The translations under genes and the position numbers were made by a program. A stretch of 64,000 nucleotides of DNA, taken from NCBI GenBank assembly GCA_014058105.1, contig JACGCM010000669.1, positions 124,001-188,000 of the forward strand. Direction: 5' to 3'. The DNA is from Kingdonia uniflora. Its lineage: Eukaryota > Streptophyta > Magnoliopsida > Ranunculales > Circaeasteraceae. This document shows, piece after piece, positions 21,061-34,406 of the stretch. The notes below the pieces were generated by a model. The model was given only the letters and a program-made list of their open reading frames with translations, did not search any database and was not told where the DNA came from. Each line of letters starts with the position of its first letter. Position 1 is the stretch's first letter.

Positions 21061-21065
21061 CAAGT
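21061..21065. repeat. Right target-site duplication (caagt)
   Basis: Partner of taagt at 7698-7702, with 4 of 5 bases equal. The satellite resumes directly with caagtttctccgaatt, the type B sequence expected after the left flank. Confidence 0.8.
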
Positions 21066-24000
21066 TTCTCCGAATTAAAATCTAAAGCATCGAAGTGGTA
21101 CAAAATCCGTATCGGTAAAAAACTCAAACCGGGAGTATTCTGAATCATTAGGTAACAATCCTAGCATCTTGTCAGACGAATAAAAACACATAAAATTATC
21201 CAACCTCTCAAACGAGTAGCCGGTACCCAAGCTTCTTAAAAATATGATATAAATCCTCGGAGCAGTAGGATACCTTTACCGTTTAAAAGATCAAACCGAG
21301 ATTATCAGGAGTCATTGGGTAACTATCCTAGCGTGTTGTTGGAAGAATATAAAATCTTAAAAGCGAACCAACTTCTCAAATAATATGTCAGCAGCCAAGT
21401 TTATCTGAACTACGATCTAAAGCATCGGAGATGTGCAAAATCCGTATCGGTCGAAAACTTAAACTGGGAGTATTCCAAGTAATTCGGTAACTATCCTAGC
21501 GTGTTGTCGAATGAATAAAACTCATAAAAAAATCCAACCTTTCAAACAAGTGGCTAGTAGCAAAGTAACGCAAAAATGCGATCTAATGCCTCGGAGGGGT
21601 GGGATATCTGTACCGATTAAAAACTCAATCCAGGATTATTGCGTGCCATTGGGTAACTATCCAAGCGTGTTTTGGGAAAAATATAAACTCTAAAAAGTGA
21701 TCCATCCTCTCAAACGATATGTCAGTAGCCATGTTTATCTGAATTACGCTCTAAAGCTTCTGAGAGGTGCAAAATCCGCACCGGTCAAAAGCTCAAACCG
21801 GGAGTACTGCGAGTCATTTTGTATAAATCTAAGCGTACTGTTGGACGAATATAAACACTTAAAAGCAATCCGACATCTCAAACGAGATGTCAGCAGCCAA
21901 GTATCTATGAATAATGATCTAAAACATTGGAGAGGTGCGAAATCCGTATGAGTCAAAAATTTAAACCGGAAGTATTTCGAGTCATTGGGTAACTATCCTA
22001 GCGTGTTGTCGGACGAATAAATCTCATAAATCGATCCAACCTCTCAAACGAGTAGCCGGTAGTAAAGTTTCGCCGAAATGTAATCTAAAGCCTCGGAGGG
22101 GTGGGATATCTACACCGGTTAGCAGGGATTATTGTGAGTCATTGGGTAACTATCCTAGCTTATGCTTGGATGAATATAAACTCTTAAAATTGATCCAACC
22201 TCTCAAACGAGATGTCAGTAGCCAAGTGTCTCCGTATTACGATCTAAAGCATCGGAGAGGTGCAAAATCCGTATCGGTCAAAAATTCTAACCGGAAGTAT
22301 TTTAAGTCATTGGGAAACAATCCTTGCAGATTGATGGACGAATAGAAAATCATAAACCGATCCAACCTCCCAAACGAGTAGCCGGCAGCCAAGCTTCTCG
22401 GAAATGCGATCTAAAGATTTGGAGGGGTAGGAAATCTGTACCGGTTAAAAACTCAAACCAGGATTATTCTGAGTCATTAGGTAACTATACTAGTGGTTTG
22501 ATGGACGAATATAATATCTTTAAAGCATTCTAAACTCTCAAATGTGTTGCCAGTAGCCGAGTTTCTCTGAATTAAGATTTAAAGCATCAGAGAGGTGTAA
22601 AATCTGTTTCGGTCAAAAACTCAAACTGGGAGTATTCCGAGTCATTGGGTAACTATCCTAGCATTTTGTTAGACAAATAGAAACTTATAAACTGATCCAG
22701 CCTCTCAAAGGAATATCTGGTAGCCAACTTCTAAGAAATGCGATCTAAAGGCACGGAGTGGTGGGTTTGCAGTTCTGGTTAAAAACTCACTCTAAAATTA
22801 TTACGAGCCATTGGGTAACTATCATAGCGTGTTGTTGAACGAATATAAACTCTAAAAAGCGATATAACCTTAAAAGCGATCTAAATAATTGGAGAGGTGG
22901 GAAATTCGTACCGGTCAAAAACTAAAATCGAGAATACTGCGAGTCATTGGGTAACAATCTTAGCATGTTGTTGGGCGAGTATAAACTCTTAAAAGAAATA
23001 TAACCTCCGAAACGATTTGTCATTAGCCATGTTTCAACGAATTACGATCTAAAGCATGGGAGAATTTTGAAATCTGTATCGGCCAAAAACATAAACTAGG
23101 AGTATTCTGAGTCATTGGGTAACTATCATAGCGGGTTGTTAGATGAATAGAAACTCATACACTCATCCAACTTCTCAAACGTGTAGCCGGTGGCAAAGCC
23201 TCTAAAAAGTGCGATCTAAATCCTCGGAAGGGTGCGTAATCTGTACCGGTCAGAAACTCAAATCGGGAGTACTGCGAGTCATTGAGTATCAATCCTAGCG
23301 TGTTTTTGGATGAATATAAGCTCTTAAATACAATCTTGCCTCTGAAACGAGTTGTCAATAGCCATGTTTCTCCGAGTTATAATCTAAAGCATCAGAGAGG
23401 TGCGAAATCCACAACGGTCAAAAACTTAACCCGGGAGTATTCCGAATCATTGGGTAACTATCCATGCGTGGTTTTGGACAAATTGAAACACATAAACTAT
23501 CCCAACCCCCCAAGCGAGTAGCCGGTAGCACAGCTTTTCAGAAATGCGATCTAAAGCCTCGGTGGGATGGGATATCTGTACTAGTTAAAAACTCAAACCA
23601 GAATTATTGCGAATCATTGGGTAACAATCCCAACATGTTGTTGAATAAATATAAATTCTTAAAAGCAATCCAACATCTCAAACGAGATGTCAGTAGCCAA
23701 GTCTCCCCGAATTACAATCAAGAGCATAGGAGAGGTACAAATTTTGTACCGATTAAAAACTCAAACTGGGAGTACTACAAGTCATTGATTAGCAATCCTA
23801 GCATTTTTTTTTACGAATAAACACTCATAAAAGCGATCCAACTTCTAAAATGAGTTGTCAGTAGCCAAGTTCCTCCAAATTAGGATCTAAAGCATCGGAA
23901 AGGTGCGATATCCGTACGGGACAAGAACTCAATACGGGACTATTTCGAGTCATTGGGTAACTATTTTATCGTATTGTCAGATGAATAGAAACATATAAAC

Positions 24001-27000
24001 CGATCCAACCCTTCTAACGGCTAGCCGGTTGCCAAGATTCTAAAAAATGGGATCTAAAACCTCGGGTGGGTGGGAAATTAATACCGGTCAAAAACATAAA
24101 CCGGGATTATTGTGACTCATGACAAATTAAAACTCCTAAACCGATCCAGCCTCTCAAACGAGTAGACGGTTGTCAAGCTCCTCAAATATGCAATCTAAAG
24201 CTACGGAGGGGTACGATATCTGTACCGGTTAAAAAATTAAATCGGGATTATTGCGAGTCATTTGGTAACTATCCTAGCGTGTTGTTGGACGAATATAAAC
24301 TCTTAAAAGTGATCCAACCTCATAAACGTGATCTCAGTTGCTAAGATTCTCTGAATTACGATCTAAAGCATCGGAGAGGTGTGAAATCCATACCGGTCAA
24401 AAAATCAAACCGGGAGTACTGCGGGTCATTGGGTAACAATCCTAGCGTATTGTAGGACGATTATAATCTCTTAAAAGCGATCCAACCTCTGGAATGAGTT
24501 GTCAGTAGCCAAGTTTCTTCGAATTTCAATCTAAAGAATCGGAGAGATGCAAAATCAGTACTGGTCAAGAACTTAATACGGGAGTATTCAAAGTTATTGG
24601 GTAACTATCCTAGCGTGTTTTCGGATGAATAGAAACTCATAAACCGATCCAACCTCTTTAACGACTAGCTGGTAGCCAACTTTCCAGAAATGCGATCTAA
24701 GGCCTCGGAGGGGTGGGAAATTTGTGCTGGAAAAAAGCTTGAACCGAGATTATTGCAAGTTTTGGGCAACTATCCGAGCGTGTTGTCAGTAGATATGTTT
24801 CTCCGAATTACGATGTAAAACATCAGATTGGTGCGAAATCATTATCGGTCAAAAACTCAAACCGGGAATGCCGAGTCATTGGGTAACTATCCTAGCGTGT
24901 TGTTGAACGAATAGAAAGTGATAAACCAATCCAACCTCTCAAGCGTGCAGCCGGTAGCAAAGTTTCTCAGACATGCGATCTAAAGCCTTGGAGGGGTGGG
25001 ATATCTGTACTGGATAAAAACCCAAACCCAGATTATAGAGAGTCATTGGGTAACTATCCAAGCATGTTGTTGGGCAAATATAATCACTTAAATGGCATCT
25101 ATACTCACAAGCGTGTTGTCAGTAGCCAAGTTTATCCGAATAAGATATAAAGAATCAGAGAGGTATGAAATCTGTATCGATAGAAAACTCAAACCGGGAG
25201 TATTTCGAGTCATTGGGTATCTATCCAAACTTATTATCGAACGAATAGAAAATCATTAACCGATCCAACCTCTCAAATGAGTAGCCGGTAGCTGAGTTTC
25301 TCAGGAATGTGATCTAAAGCGTCGTAGGGGTAGGATATTTGTACCGGTTAAAAGCTCAAATCGGGATTATTGCGAATACTTGGGTGACTATCCTAGCGTA
25401 TTGTTGGACGAATATAAACTCTTAAAGGTGGTCCAACCTCTCAAATGAGATGTCAGTAGCCAAGTATCTTCGAATTACGATTTAAGCATTGGAGAGGGGC
25501 AAAATTTGTACCGGTCAAAAACTCAAACCGGGAGTACTGCGAGTCATTAGGTTACAATCCTCGCTTGTTGCTGGATAAATATAAACTCATAAACTGGTCC
25601 AGCCTCTCAAATGAGAAGCCTGCAGCCAAGCTTCTCAGAAATACGATCTAAAGCCTCGGAGGGGTGGGATATCTATACCGGTTAAAAACTCAAACCGGAA
25701 TTATAGCAAGTCATTGGGTAACTATCCTAGCATGTGGGTGGACGAATATAAACTATTAAAGGCGATCCAACCTCCCAAATGAGATGTCAGTAGCCAAGTT
25801 TCTCAGAATTACGATCTTGAGCATTGGAGAGGTGTAAATTTCATACCGTTTAAAAACTCAAATCTGGAGTTCTACGTGTCATTGGGTTACAATCCTCGCG
25901 TGTTTATGGATAAATATAAAACCTTAAAAGTAATCCAACCTCTGAAACGTGTGCAATAGCCATGTTTCTCCAAATTACGATCTAAAGCATCAGAGAGGTA
26001 CAAAATCCGTACCGGTCAAAAACTCAATTCGGGAGTATTTCGAGTTATTGGGTAACTATCCAAGAGCTTTGTCAGACGAATAAAAACTTAGAAACCTATC
26101 CAGCCTCTCAAACGAGTTGCCAGTAGCCAAACATCACAATAATATTATCTAAAGCTTCATAGGGGTTCAAAATCCGTACCGGTCAAAAACTCAATCCGGG
26201 AGTATTGCGAGTCATTAGATAACTTTCCAAGAGTGTTGTCGGATAAATAGATAATAATAGACTGATTCAACCTCTCAAATGAGATGTCAGTAGCCAAGTT
26301 TCCCCGAATTTTGATCTAAAACATCGGAGATGTGCAAAATCCGTATCGATCAAAAACTCAACCCGAGAGTATTCCGAGTAATTGGGTAACTAACCTAGCG
26401 TGTTTTCGGATGAATAGAAACTCATAAACTGATCCAACCTCACCCATGAGTATCCGGTAGCCAAGCTCCTCAGAAATGCAATCTAAAGCCTCGGAGGGGC
26501 AGGATATCTGTACCGGTTAAAAACACAATCTTGGATTATTGCGAGTCCTTGGGAATCTATATTTGCATGTTGTTGGCTGAATATAATCTCTTGAAAGCTT
26601 TCCAAACACTCAAACTTGTGGTCAGTAGCCAAGTTTCTCCGAATCATGATCTAAAGCATCGGAGAGGTGCGAAATCCGTATCGGTCAAAAACTTAAACTG
26701 GGAGTATTTTGAGTCATTGTGTAACTATCTTAGCGTATTTTTTAATGAATATTATCTCTTAAAAGCGATCCAACCTCTCAAATGAGATCTCAGCAGCCAA
26801 ATTTATCTAAATTACGATCTAAAGCATTAGAAAGGTGCGAAATCCGTACAGGTCAAAAACTCTAGCATGGAGTATTGTAAGTCATTGGGTAACAATCTTA
26901 GCTTGTTATTGGACGAATATAAACTCTTAAAAGTGATCCAACCTCGAAATCGAGTTGTCAGTAGCCAAATTTGTCTGAATTACGATCTAAAGTATCGGAG

Positions 27001-27398
27001 AGCTGGGAAATCCGTACGGGTAAAAAATTCAATACAGGAGTATTCCGAGTCAATGGTTTACTATCCTATCGTGCTGCGAGATGACTAAAAACTCCTAAAC
27101 CGATCTAACCTTTCAAACGAGTAACTGGTAGCCAATCTTATAAGGAATGGTATCTAAAGTCTCGGAGGGGTCTAAAATCTGTACCAGTCAAAAACTTAAA
27201 CCGAGAGTATTGCGACACATGAAGAATAGAAACTCATAAAAACGGTCCAACCCCTCAAAAATTTGATATAAAGGCTCGAAGGGGTGCGATATCCGGACCG
27301 GTCAAAAATAAAATTGAGAGTATTGCGAGTCATTGGGTAACTATCCTAGCATGTTGTCGGACGAATAGAAACTAAGAAACCGATCCGGCTTCTTAAAC
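21061..27398. repeat. 168-bp satellite, mixed A/B with damaged units
   Basis: The same satellite and orientation as at 1-7702, with A and B monomers intermixed. Several units have internal deletions: near 22120, 22870, 24120, 24780, 27219, 27259 and 27400. I did not find a clean higher-order period in this part. No genes: the ORFs at, for example, 21511-21693, 22142-22345, 23464-23820 and 26531-26785 all read the satellite. Confidence 0.93.
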
Positions 27399-30300
27399 GA
27401 GTACTCCGAGTCATTGGGTAACTATCCTAGCGTGATGTCAGATGAATAGAAACTTATAAACTGTTCCAACCTCTCAAATGAGTAGCCGGTAGCCAAGCTT
27501 CTCTAAAATGCGATCTAAGGCCTTTGAGGGATGTGAAATCCGTACAGGTCAAAACCTCAAACCGGGAGTATTGCGAGTCATTGGGTAACTATGCTAGCGT
27601 GTTTTCAGATGAATAAAAACTTATAAACAGATCCAACATCTCAAACGAGTAGCCGGTAGCCAAGCTTCTCAAAAATGCGATCTAAAGCCTCAGAAGGGTA
27701 GGAAATCTGTACCGTTTAAAAACTCAAACCGAGATTATTGCAAATCATTGGGTAACTATCATTGCATGTTGTTGGAAGAATATAATATCTTGAAAGCAAT
27801 CAAAATTCTCAAACGTGTTGTCAGTATCCAAGTTTCTCCGAATTATGATTTAAAGCATAGGAGAGGTGTAAAATCTATATCGGTCAAAAACTCAAACTGA
27901 GAGTATTTCGAGTAATTGGGTAACTATCCTAGCAGGTTGTCAGACGAATAGAAACTCATAAAGTGATCCAACCTCTCAAATAAGTAGCCGGTAGCCAAGC
28001 TTCCCAAAAATGTGATCTAAATCTTTGAACAGTGGGATATCTGTACTGGTTAAAAACTTAAACCATGATAATTGCGAGTCATTGGGTTATTATCCTAACA
28101 TGTTGTTGGATGAATTTAAAATCTTAAAAGAGAACCATCTTCTCAAACTATATGTCAATAGCCAAATTTCTCCGAATTACGATCTAAATCATTAGACAGG
28201 TGTAAAATCCGTACCGGTAAAAAAAGCAAAATGGGAGTACTGCAAATCATTGGGTAACAATCCTAGCGCGTTGTTGGATGAATATAAATTGCTAAAAATG
28301 ATCCAACAACTGAAATGAGTTATCAGTAGCCAAGTTTCTCCGAATTACGATCTAAAGTATCAGAGAGGTGCGAAATTGGTTCAGGTTAGAAACACAATAC
28401 GAGAGTATTCCCGAGTCATTGGATAACAATTCTAGAGTGTTTCCGGATGAATTGAAAAATACAAACTGATCCAAACACTCAAACGAGTAGCCGGTAGCCA
28501 AGTTTATCAAAAATGCAATCAAAAGCCTAGGTATGGTACAAAATCTACACCTGTCAAAAACTCAAACAGGGAGTATTGCGAGTCATTGGGTAACTATCCT
28601 AGCTTGTTGTCGGATGAATACAAACTCATAAACCAATCCATCTTCCCAAACGAGTTGCCGGTAGCCAAGCTTCTCAAAATTGCGATCTAAAGCCTCGTTG
28701 GGGTGCGAAATACCTACCGGTCCACAACTCAAATAGGAAGTATTGCGAGTCATTGGGTGACTATCTTAGCGTGTTGCCAGATGAATAAAAAATCATAAAC
28801 TAATCCATCCTCTCAAACGAGTAGCCGGTAGCCAAGCTTCTCGAAAATGCGATCTAAAGCCTCGTAGCGGTGCAAAATCCGTACCGGTCAACAAATCAAA
28901 TCGGGAGTATTGCAAGTTATTGGGTAACTATCCGAGCATGTTGTCGGACGAATAAAAGCTCATAAACTAATCCAAGCTCTCAAGCGACTAGCCGGTAGCC
29001 AAGCTTCACAAAAATGCGATCTAAAGCCACGGAGGGGTGGGAAATCTATACTGGTTAATAACTCCAACCGAGATTATTTTGAGTCATTGGGTAACTATCC
29101 TAGCATGTTGTTGAAAGAATAAAATCAATTAAAAGCAATACAAACTCTCAAACGTGTTGTCAGCTGCAAGGATTCTCTAAATTAAAATCAAAAGCATCGG
29201 AGAGGTACGAAGTTCGTATTGGTTAGAAACTCAAATCGGGAGTATTTCGAGTCATTGGGTAACTATCCAAGGGTGTTGTTGGATGAATTAAATTTGGTAA
29301 TCATATCCTACCTCTCAAAAAAGTTGCCGGTAACCAAGCATCTCAAAAATACAATCTAAAGCCTCAGAGGGGTGCAAAATTTGTACCGGTCAAAAACTCA
29401 AATCGGGATTACTGCGAGTCACTGGATAATAATTCTAGCGTATTGTTGGATGAATATAAACTCTTAAAAGAAATCCAACCTCTTAAATGAGTTGCCATTA
29501 GCAAAGTTTATCCGAATTACGATCTAAAACATCGGAGGGGTGTAAAATTTGTGCCGATTAAAAACTCAATACGGGAGTATTCCGAGTCATTGGGTAACAA
29601 TCCTTGTATGTCATCGGACGAATAGAAACCATTAAGCCGATCAACCTCACAAACGAGTAGCCGGTTGCGAAGCTTCTCAAACGAGTAATCTAAAGCCTCG
29701 GAGGAGTGGGAAATCTGTACCGGTTTAAAACTCAAACCGAGATTACTGTGAGTTATTGGGTAACTATCTTTGCTTGTTGTCAGATGAATAGAAACTCACA
29801 AACTGATCCAACCACTCAAACGATTTTCCGGTAGCCAAGCTTTTCAAGAATGCGATCAAAAGCCTCGGAGGGTTACGAAATCCGTATTGGTCAAACACTC
29901 AAACCGGAAGTATTGCGAGTCAATGGGCAACTATCTAAACGTGTTGTCGGACGAATAGAAACTCATAAACCGATCCAACCTCCCAAGCGACTAGCTGGCA
30001 CTCAAGCTTCTTAAAAATGTAATCTAAAGCCTCGGAGGTGTGCGAAATCCATATCGGTCATAAATGCAAATCCGGAGTATTGCGAGTCATTAGGAAACTA
30101 TCCAAGCATGTTGTGGGACGAATATATAATCGTAAACGGATCAAACCTCCTAAACGAGTAGCCGGTAGCCAAGCTTCTAAAAAATGTGATATAAAGCCTC
30201 AGAGGGTTGTAAAATCCGTACCGATCAAAAACTCAAACCGAGAGTATTGCAAGTCATTGGGTAACAATCCTAGAGTGTTTTAGGATTAATAAAATCTCAT

Positions 30301-33300
30301 AAACCGATCTAACCTCTCAAATGATTAGCCTGTAGCAAAGCTTCTCCAAAATGTGATTTATAGCCTCGGAGCTGTGTCAAAATCCATACCGGTCAATAAC
30401 GTAAACTGGGAGTATTGCGAGTCATTGGGTAACAATCCTCGTAAGTTGTCGGACGAATAGAAACTCATAAACCGATCCAACCTCTCAAAAGCGTAACCAG
30501 TAGCCAAGCTTCTTTTAAATGCGATATAAAGCCTCGTAGGGGTGCGAAATCCGTTCTGGTTAAAAGCTTAAACGGGGAGTATTGCGAGTCATTGAGTAGC
30601 AATCCTAGTGTTTTGTTAGATGAATATAATCTCTTAAAAGAATTTCAAACTCTTAAGCGAGTTTTCAGTAGCAAAGTTTCTCCGAATTGCAATCAAAAGC
30701 ATCGGAGAGGTCTGAAATCTGTTTCGGTCAAGAACTCATACCGAGAGTACTCCGAGTCATTGGGTAACTATCCTAGCGTGTTTTCAGATGAATAAAAACT
30801 TATAATCTGCTCTAACTTCTCAAACGAATAGCCGGTAGCCAAGCTTCTCTAAAATGCGATCTAAAGCCTTGGAGGGATATAAAATTCGTACAGATCAAAA
30901 ACTCAAGCCGGGAGTATTGCGAGTCATTGGGTAACTATCCTAGCGTGTTGTCGGACGAACAGTAACTCATTAACTGATCCAACCTCTCAAACGACTAGCC
31001 GGTAGCCAAGCTTCTCAGAAATGGAATTTAAAGACTCAGAAGGGCTGGAAATCAGTACCGTTTAAAAACTCTAACCAGGATTATTGTGAATCATTGGGTA
31101 ATTATCCTTGCGTGCTGCTGGGCGAATATAATATCTTGAAAGCAATCCAAATTCTCAAACTTGTCGTCAGTAGCCAAGTTTCTCGAAGTTGCGATCTAAA
31201 GCATCGGTGATGTGTAAAATCTATATCGGTCAGAAACACAAACTAGGAGTATTCCGAGTAATTGGGTAACTATCCTAGCGTGTTGTCGGACGAATAGAAA
31301 CTCATAAAGTGACCCAACCTCTCAAATGAGTAGCCTATAGCCAAGCTTCCCAAAAATGCAATCTAAACCCTCGAGCAGTGGGATATCTGAACTGGTTAAA
31401 AACTTAAACTGAGATTATTTCGAGTCATTGGTTAATTATCCTAGTGTGCTGTTGGATGAATATAAACTCTTAAAGGCGAACCATCTTCTTGAATAATATG
31501 TCAGTAGCCAAATTTCTCCAAATTGCTATCTAAATCATTGGAGATGTACGATATCCGTACCGTTAAAAAATGTAAACTGAGAGCACTACAAATCATTGGG
31601 TAACAATCCAAACGCGTTATTGGACGAATATAACTCCTAAAAGTGATCCAAGCTTTGAAATTAGTTACCAGTAGCCAAGTTTCTCCGAATTGCGACCTAA
31701 AGCATCAAAGGGGTGTGAAATCCGTACAGGTTAGATACTCAATACGGGAGTATTGCGAGTCACTGGGTAATAATCCTAGCATGTTTTTGGATAAATAGAA
31801 ACATATAAACTGATCCAAACTCTCAAACGAGTAACCGGTAGCCAAGCTTCTCAAAAATGCGATCTAAAGACTCGTTGGGTGCAAAATCCGTACCGGTCAA
31901 CAACTCAAACTGGGAGTATTGCGAGTCATTGGGAAACTATCCTAGAGTGTTGTCGGAACAATTGAAACTTATAAACTGATCCATCCTCTCAAGCGACTAG
32001 CTGGTAGCCAAGCTTCTCAAAAATTTGATCAAAAGCCGCGAAGGGGTGGGAAATCTGTACAGGTAACAAACTCCAACCGAGATTATTTCGAGTCATTGGG
32101 TAACTATCCTAGCGTGTTGCTGCATGAATATAATCCATTAAAAGCAATATAAACTCTCAAACTTGTTTTTAGCAGCCATGTTTCTCTGAATTAAAATCAA
32201 AAGTATCGCAGAGGTACGAAATCCGTATCGGTTAGAAACTGAAATCGGCAGAATTTCGTGTCGTTGGGTAACTGTACTAGCATGTTGTCGGACGAATAGA
32301 ATTTCATATATTGATCCAACCTCATAAACAAGTAGCCGGTTGCCAGGCTTCACAAAAATGAGATATAATGACTCAAATGAATTGCCAGTAACCAAGTTTA
32401 TCTGCATTATGATCTAAACCATCGGAGAGGTACGAAATTTGTGCCGGTTAAAAACTTATTACGGGAGTATTCCAAGTCATTGGGTAACAATCCTTGCGTC
32501 TTGTCGGGCGAATAGATACTTTTAAACCGATCAGCCTCTCAAACGAGTATCCGGTTGCGAAGTTTCTCAAAAATGCAATGTATAGCCTCGGAGGAGTGGG
32601 AAATCTGTACCGGTTAAAAACTCAAGCTGAGATTACTGCGAGTTATTGGGTAACTATCCAAGCTTGATGTCAGACGAATAGAAACACATAAACCGATGCA
32701 GCCTCTCAAACGAGTCGGCTGTAGCAAAGCTTCTCTAAAATTCGATCTAAAGTCTCGGAGGGTTACGAAATCTGTATTGTTCAAAAAATCAAACTGGGAG
32801 TATTGCGAGTCAATGGGCTACTATCCTAGCGTGTTGTCGGACGAATAGAAACTCATAAACTGATCCAACCTCTCAAATGACTAGCATGTAGCCAAGCTTC
32901 TCCATAATGCGATCTAAAGCCTCGGAGTTGTGAGAAAACCATTCCTGTCATAAACGCAAATCGGGAGTATTGTGAGTCATTGGAAAACTATCCTAGCATG
33001 TTGCTAGACAAATAAAAACTCATAAACTGATCCGACATCTTAAACGAGCAGCCGGTAGCCAAGTTTCCCAAAAATGCGAAATAAAGCCTCGAAGGATTAC
33101 AAAATCCATACCGGTCAAAAATGCAAACTGGGAGTACTGCTAGTCACTGGGTAACAATTCCCGCATGTTGTCGAACAAATAAAAACTCATAAACCGATCC
33201 AACCTCTCAAACGAGTAAACAGCTGCCAAGCTTCTTTAAAATGCGATATAAAGCCTTGGGAGGTAGCGAAATCCGTGCAGGTAAAAAACTCAAATCGGGA

Positions 33301-34360
33301 GTATTAAAAATCATTGAGTAACAGTCCTAACGTTTTTTCGGATAAATAACAACTTATAAATAGATCTAACCTCTCAAATGACTAGCCGGTAGAATAGTTT
33401 CTCAAAAACGCGATCTAAAGCCTCAGAAAAGTGTGAAATCTGCATCTGTCAAAAACTAAAACCGGGAGTATTGCGAGTCATTGGGTATCTATCCTAGCGT
33501 GTTGTCAGACGAATAGAAAGTCATAAACCATTGCAATCTCCAAAATGAATAGCCGGTAACCAAGCTTCACGAAAATTGGATCTAAAGCCTCGGAGGGGTG
33601 TGAAATATGTACCGAACAAAAACACAAACCGGAAGTATTGCGAGTCATTGGGTAACTATCCTAGCGTGATGCCAGATGAATAGAAACTCATAAACCGATC
33701 CAACCACTCAAACAACTAGCCCGTATCCATGCTTCTCAAAAATGCCATCTAAAGCCACCGAGTGGTACGAAATCCAAACCGGCCATAAACGCAAACTGGG
33801 AGAATTGCGTGTCATTGGGAAACTATCCTAACATTTTGTCAGGCAAATATAAAATCATAAATCGATCCAACCACTCAAGCGAGTAGGCGACAGCCAAGCT
33901 TCTCAAAAATGTGATATAAAGCCTCGAAGGGTTGCGAAATCCGTACTGATCAAAATCTCAAACCGGGAGTATTGCAAGTCATTAGGTAACAATCCTAGCA
34001 TGTTTTCGGATAAATAGAAACTCATAAACCGATCTAACCTCATAAATGACTAGCCGGTAGCAAATCTGCTCAAAAATGCGATCCAAAGCCTCGCAGCGGT
34101 GTGAAATCCATACCGGTCAAAATGCAAACTAAGACTAATGCGACTCATTGAGTAACAATCCTAGGATGTTGTCGGACGAATAGAAACTCATAAACCGATC
34201 CAACCTCTCAAATGAGTAACCAGTAACCAAACTTCCTAAAAATGCAATATAAAGCCCTGGAGGGTTGCAAAATCCGTACCAATCAAAAACTCAAACCGGG
34301 GTTATTGCGAGTCATTGTGTAACTATCCTAGCGTGTTGATGGATGAATATTAACTAATAA
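27399..34360. repeat. 168-bp satellite, 20-monomer block in two copies
   Basis: Type A monomers dominate, with B units at intervals. A multi-monomer block recurs: tatcttgaaagcaatc is at 27786 and 31132, and the variant agtgggatatctg within caagca/gagcagtggg-type units is at 28031 and 31377, both 3346 bp apart (20 x 167.3). A matching start (ttctctaaaatgcgatct with a following ggatgtgaaatcc-like end) lies near 27500 and 30845. Register slips by one or two monomers after about 28.5 kb: a gaatataatc-attaaaagcaat marker is at 29128 and 32137 (3009 bp apart), and gatcaacctc-type variants are at 29639 and 32529 (2890 bp). Confidence 0.88.
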
Positions 34361-34406
34361 GCTGACAACACGCTAGGAAAGTTTCTAGCGGGATTTGCAG
34401 TACCCA
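34361..34406 (-). repeat. Inverted satellite fragment
   Basis: The only satellite piece I found in reverse orientation. Read on the minus strand it gives gggtactgcaaat and then tcctagcgtgttgtcag, the normal satellite order with a few changes between. It lies next to a forward copy, so tcctagcgtgttg (34326-34338) and its exact complement (34366-34378) form a 13-bp inverted repeat with a 27-base spacer. Confidence 0.85.
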
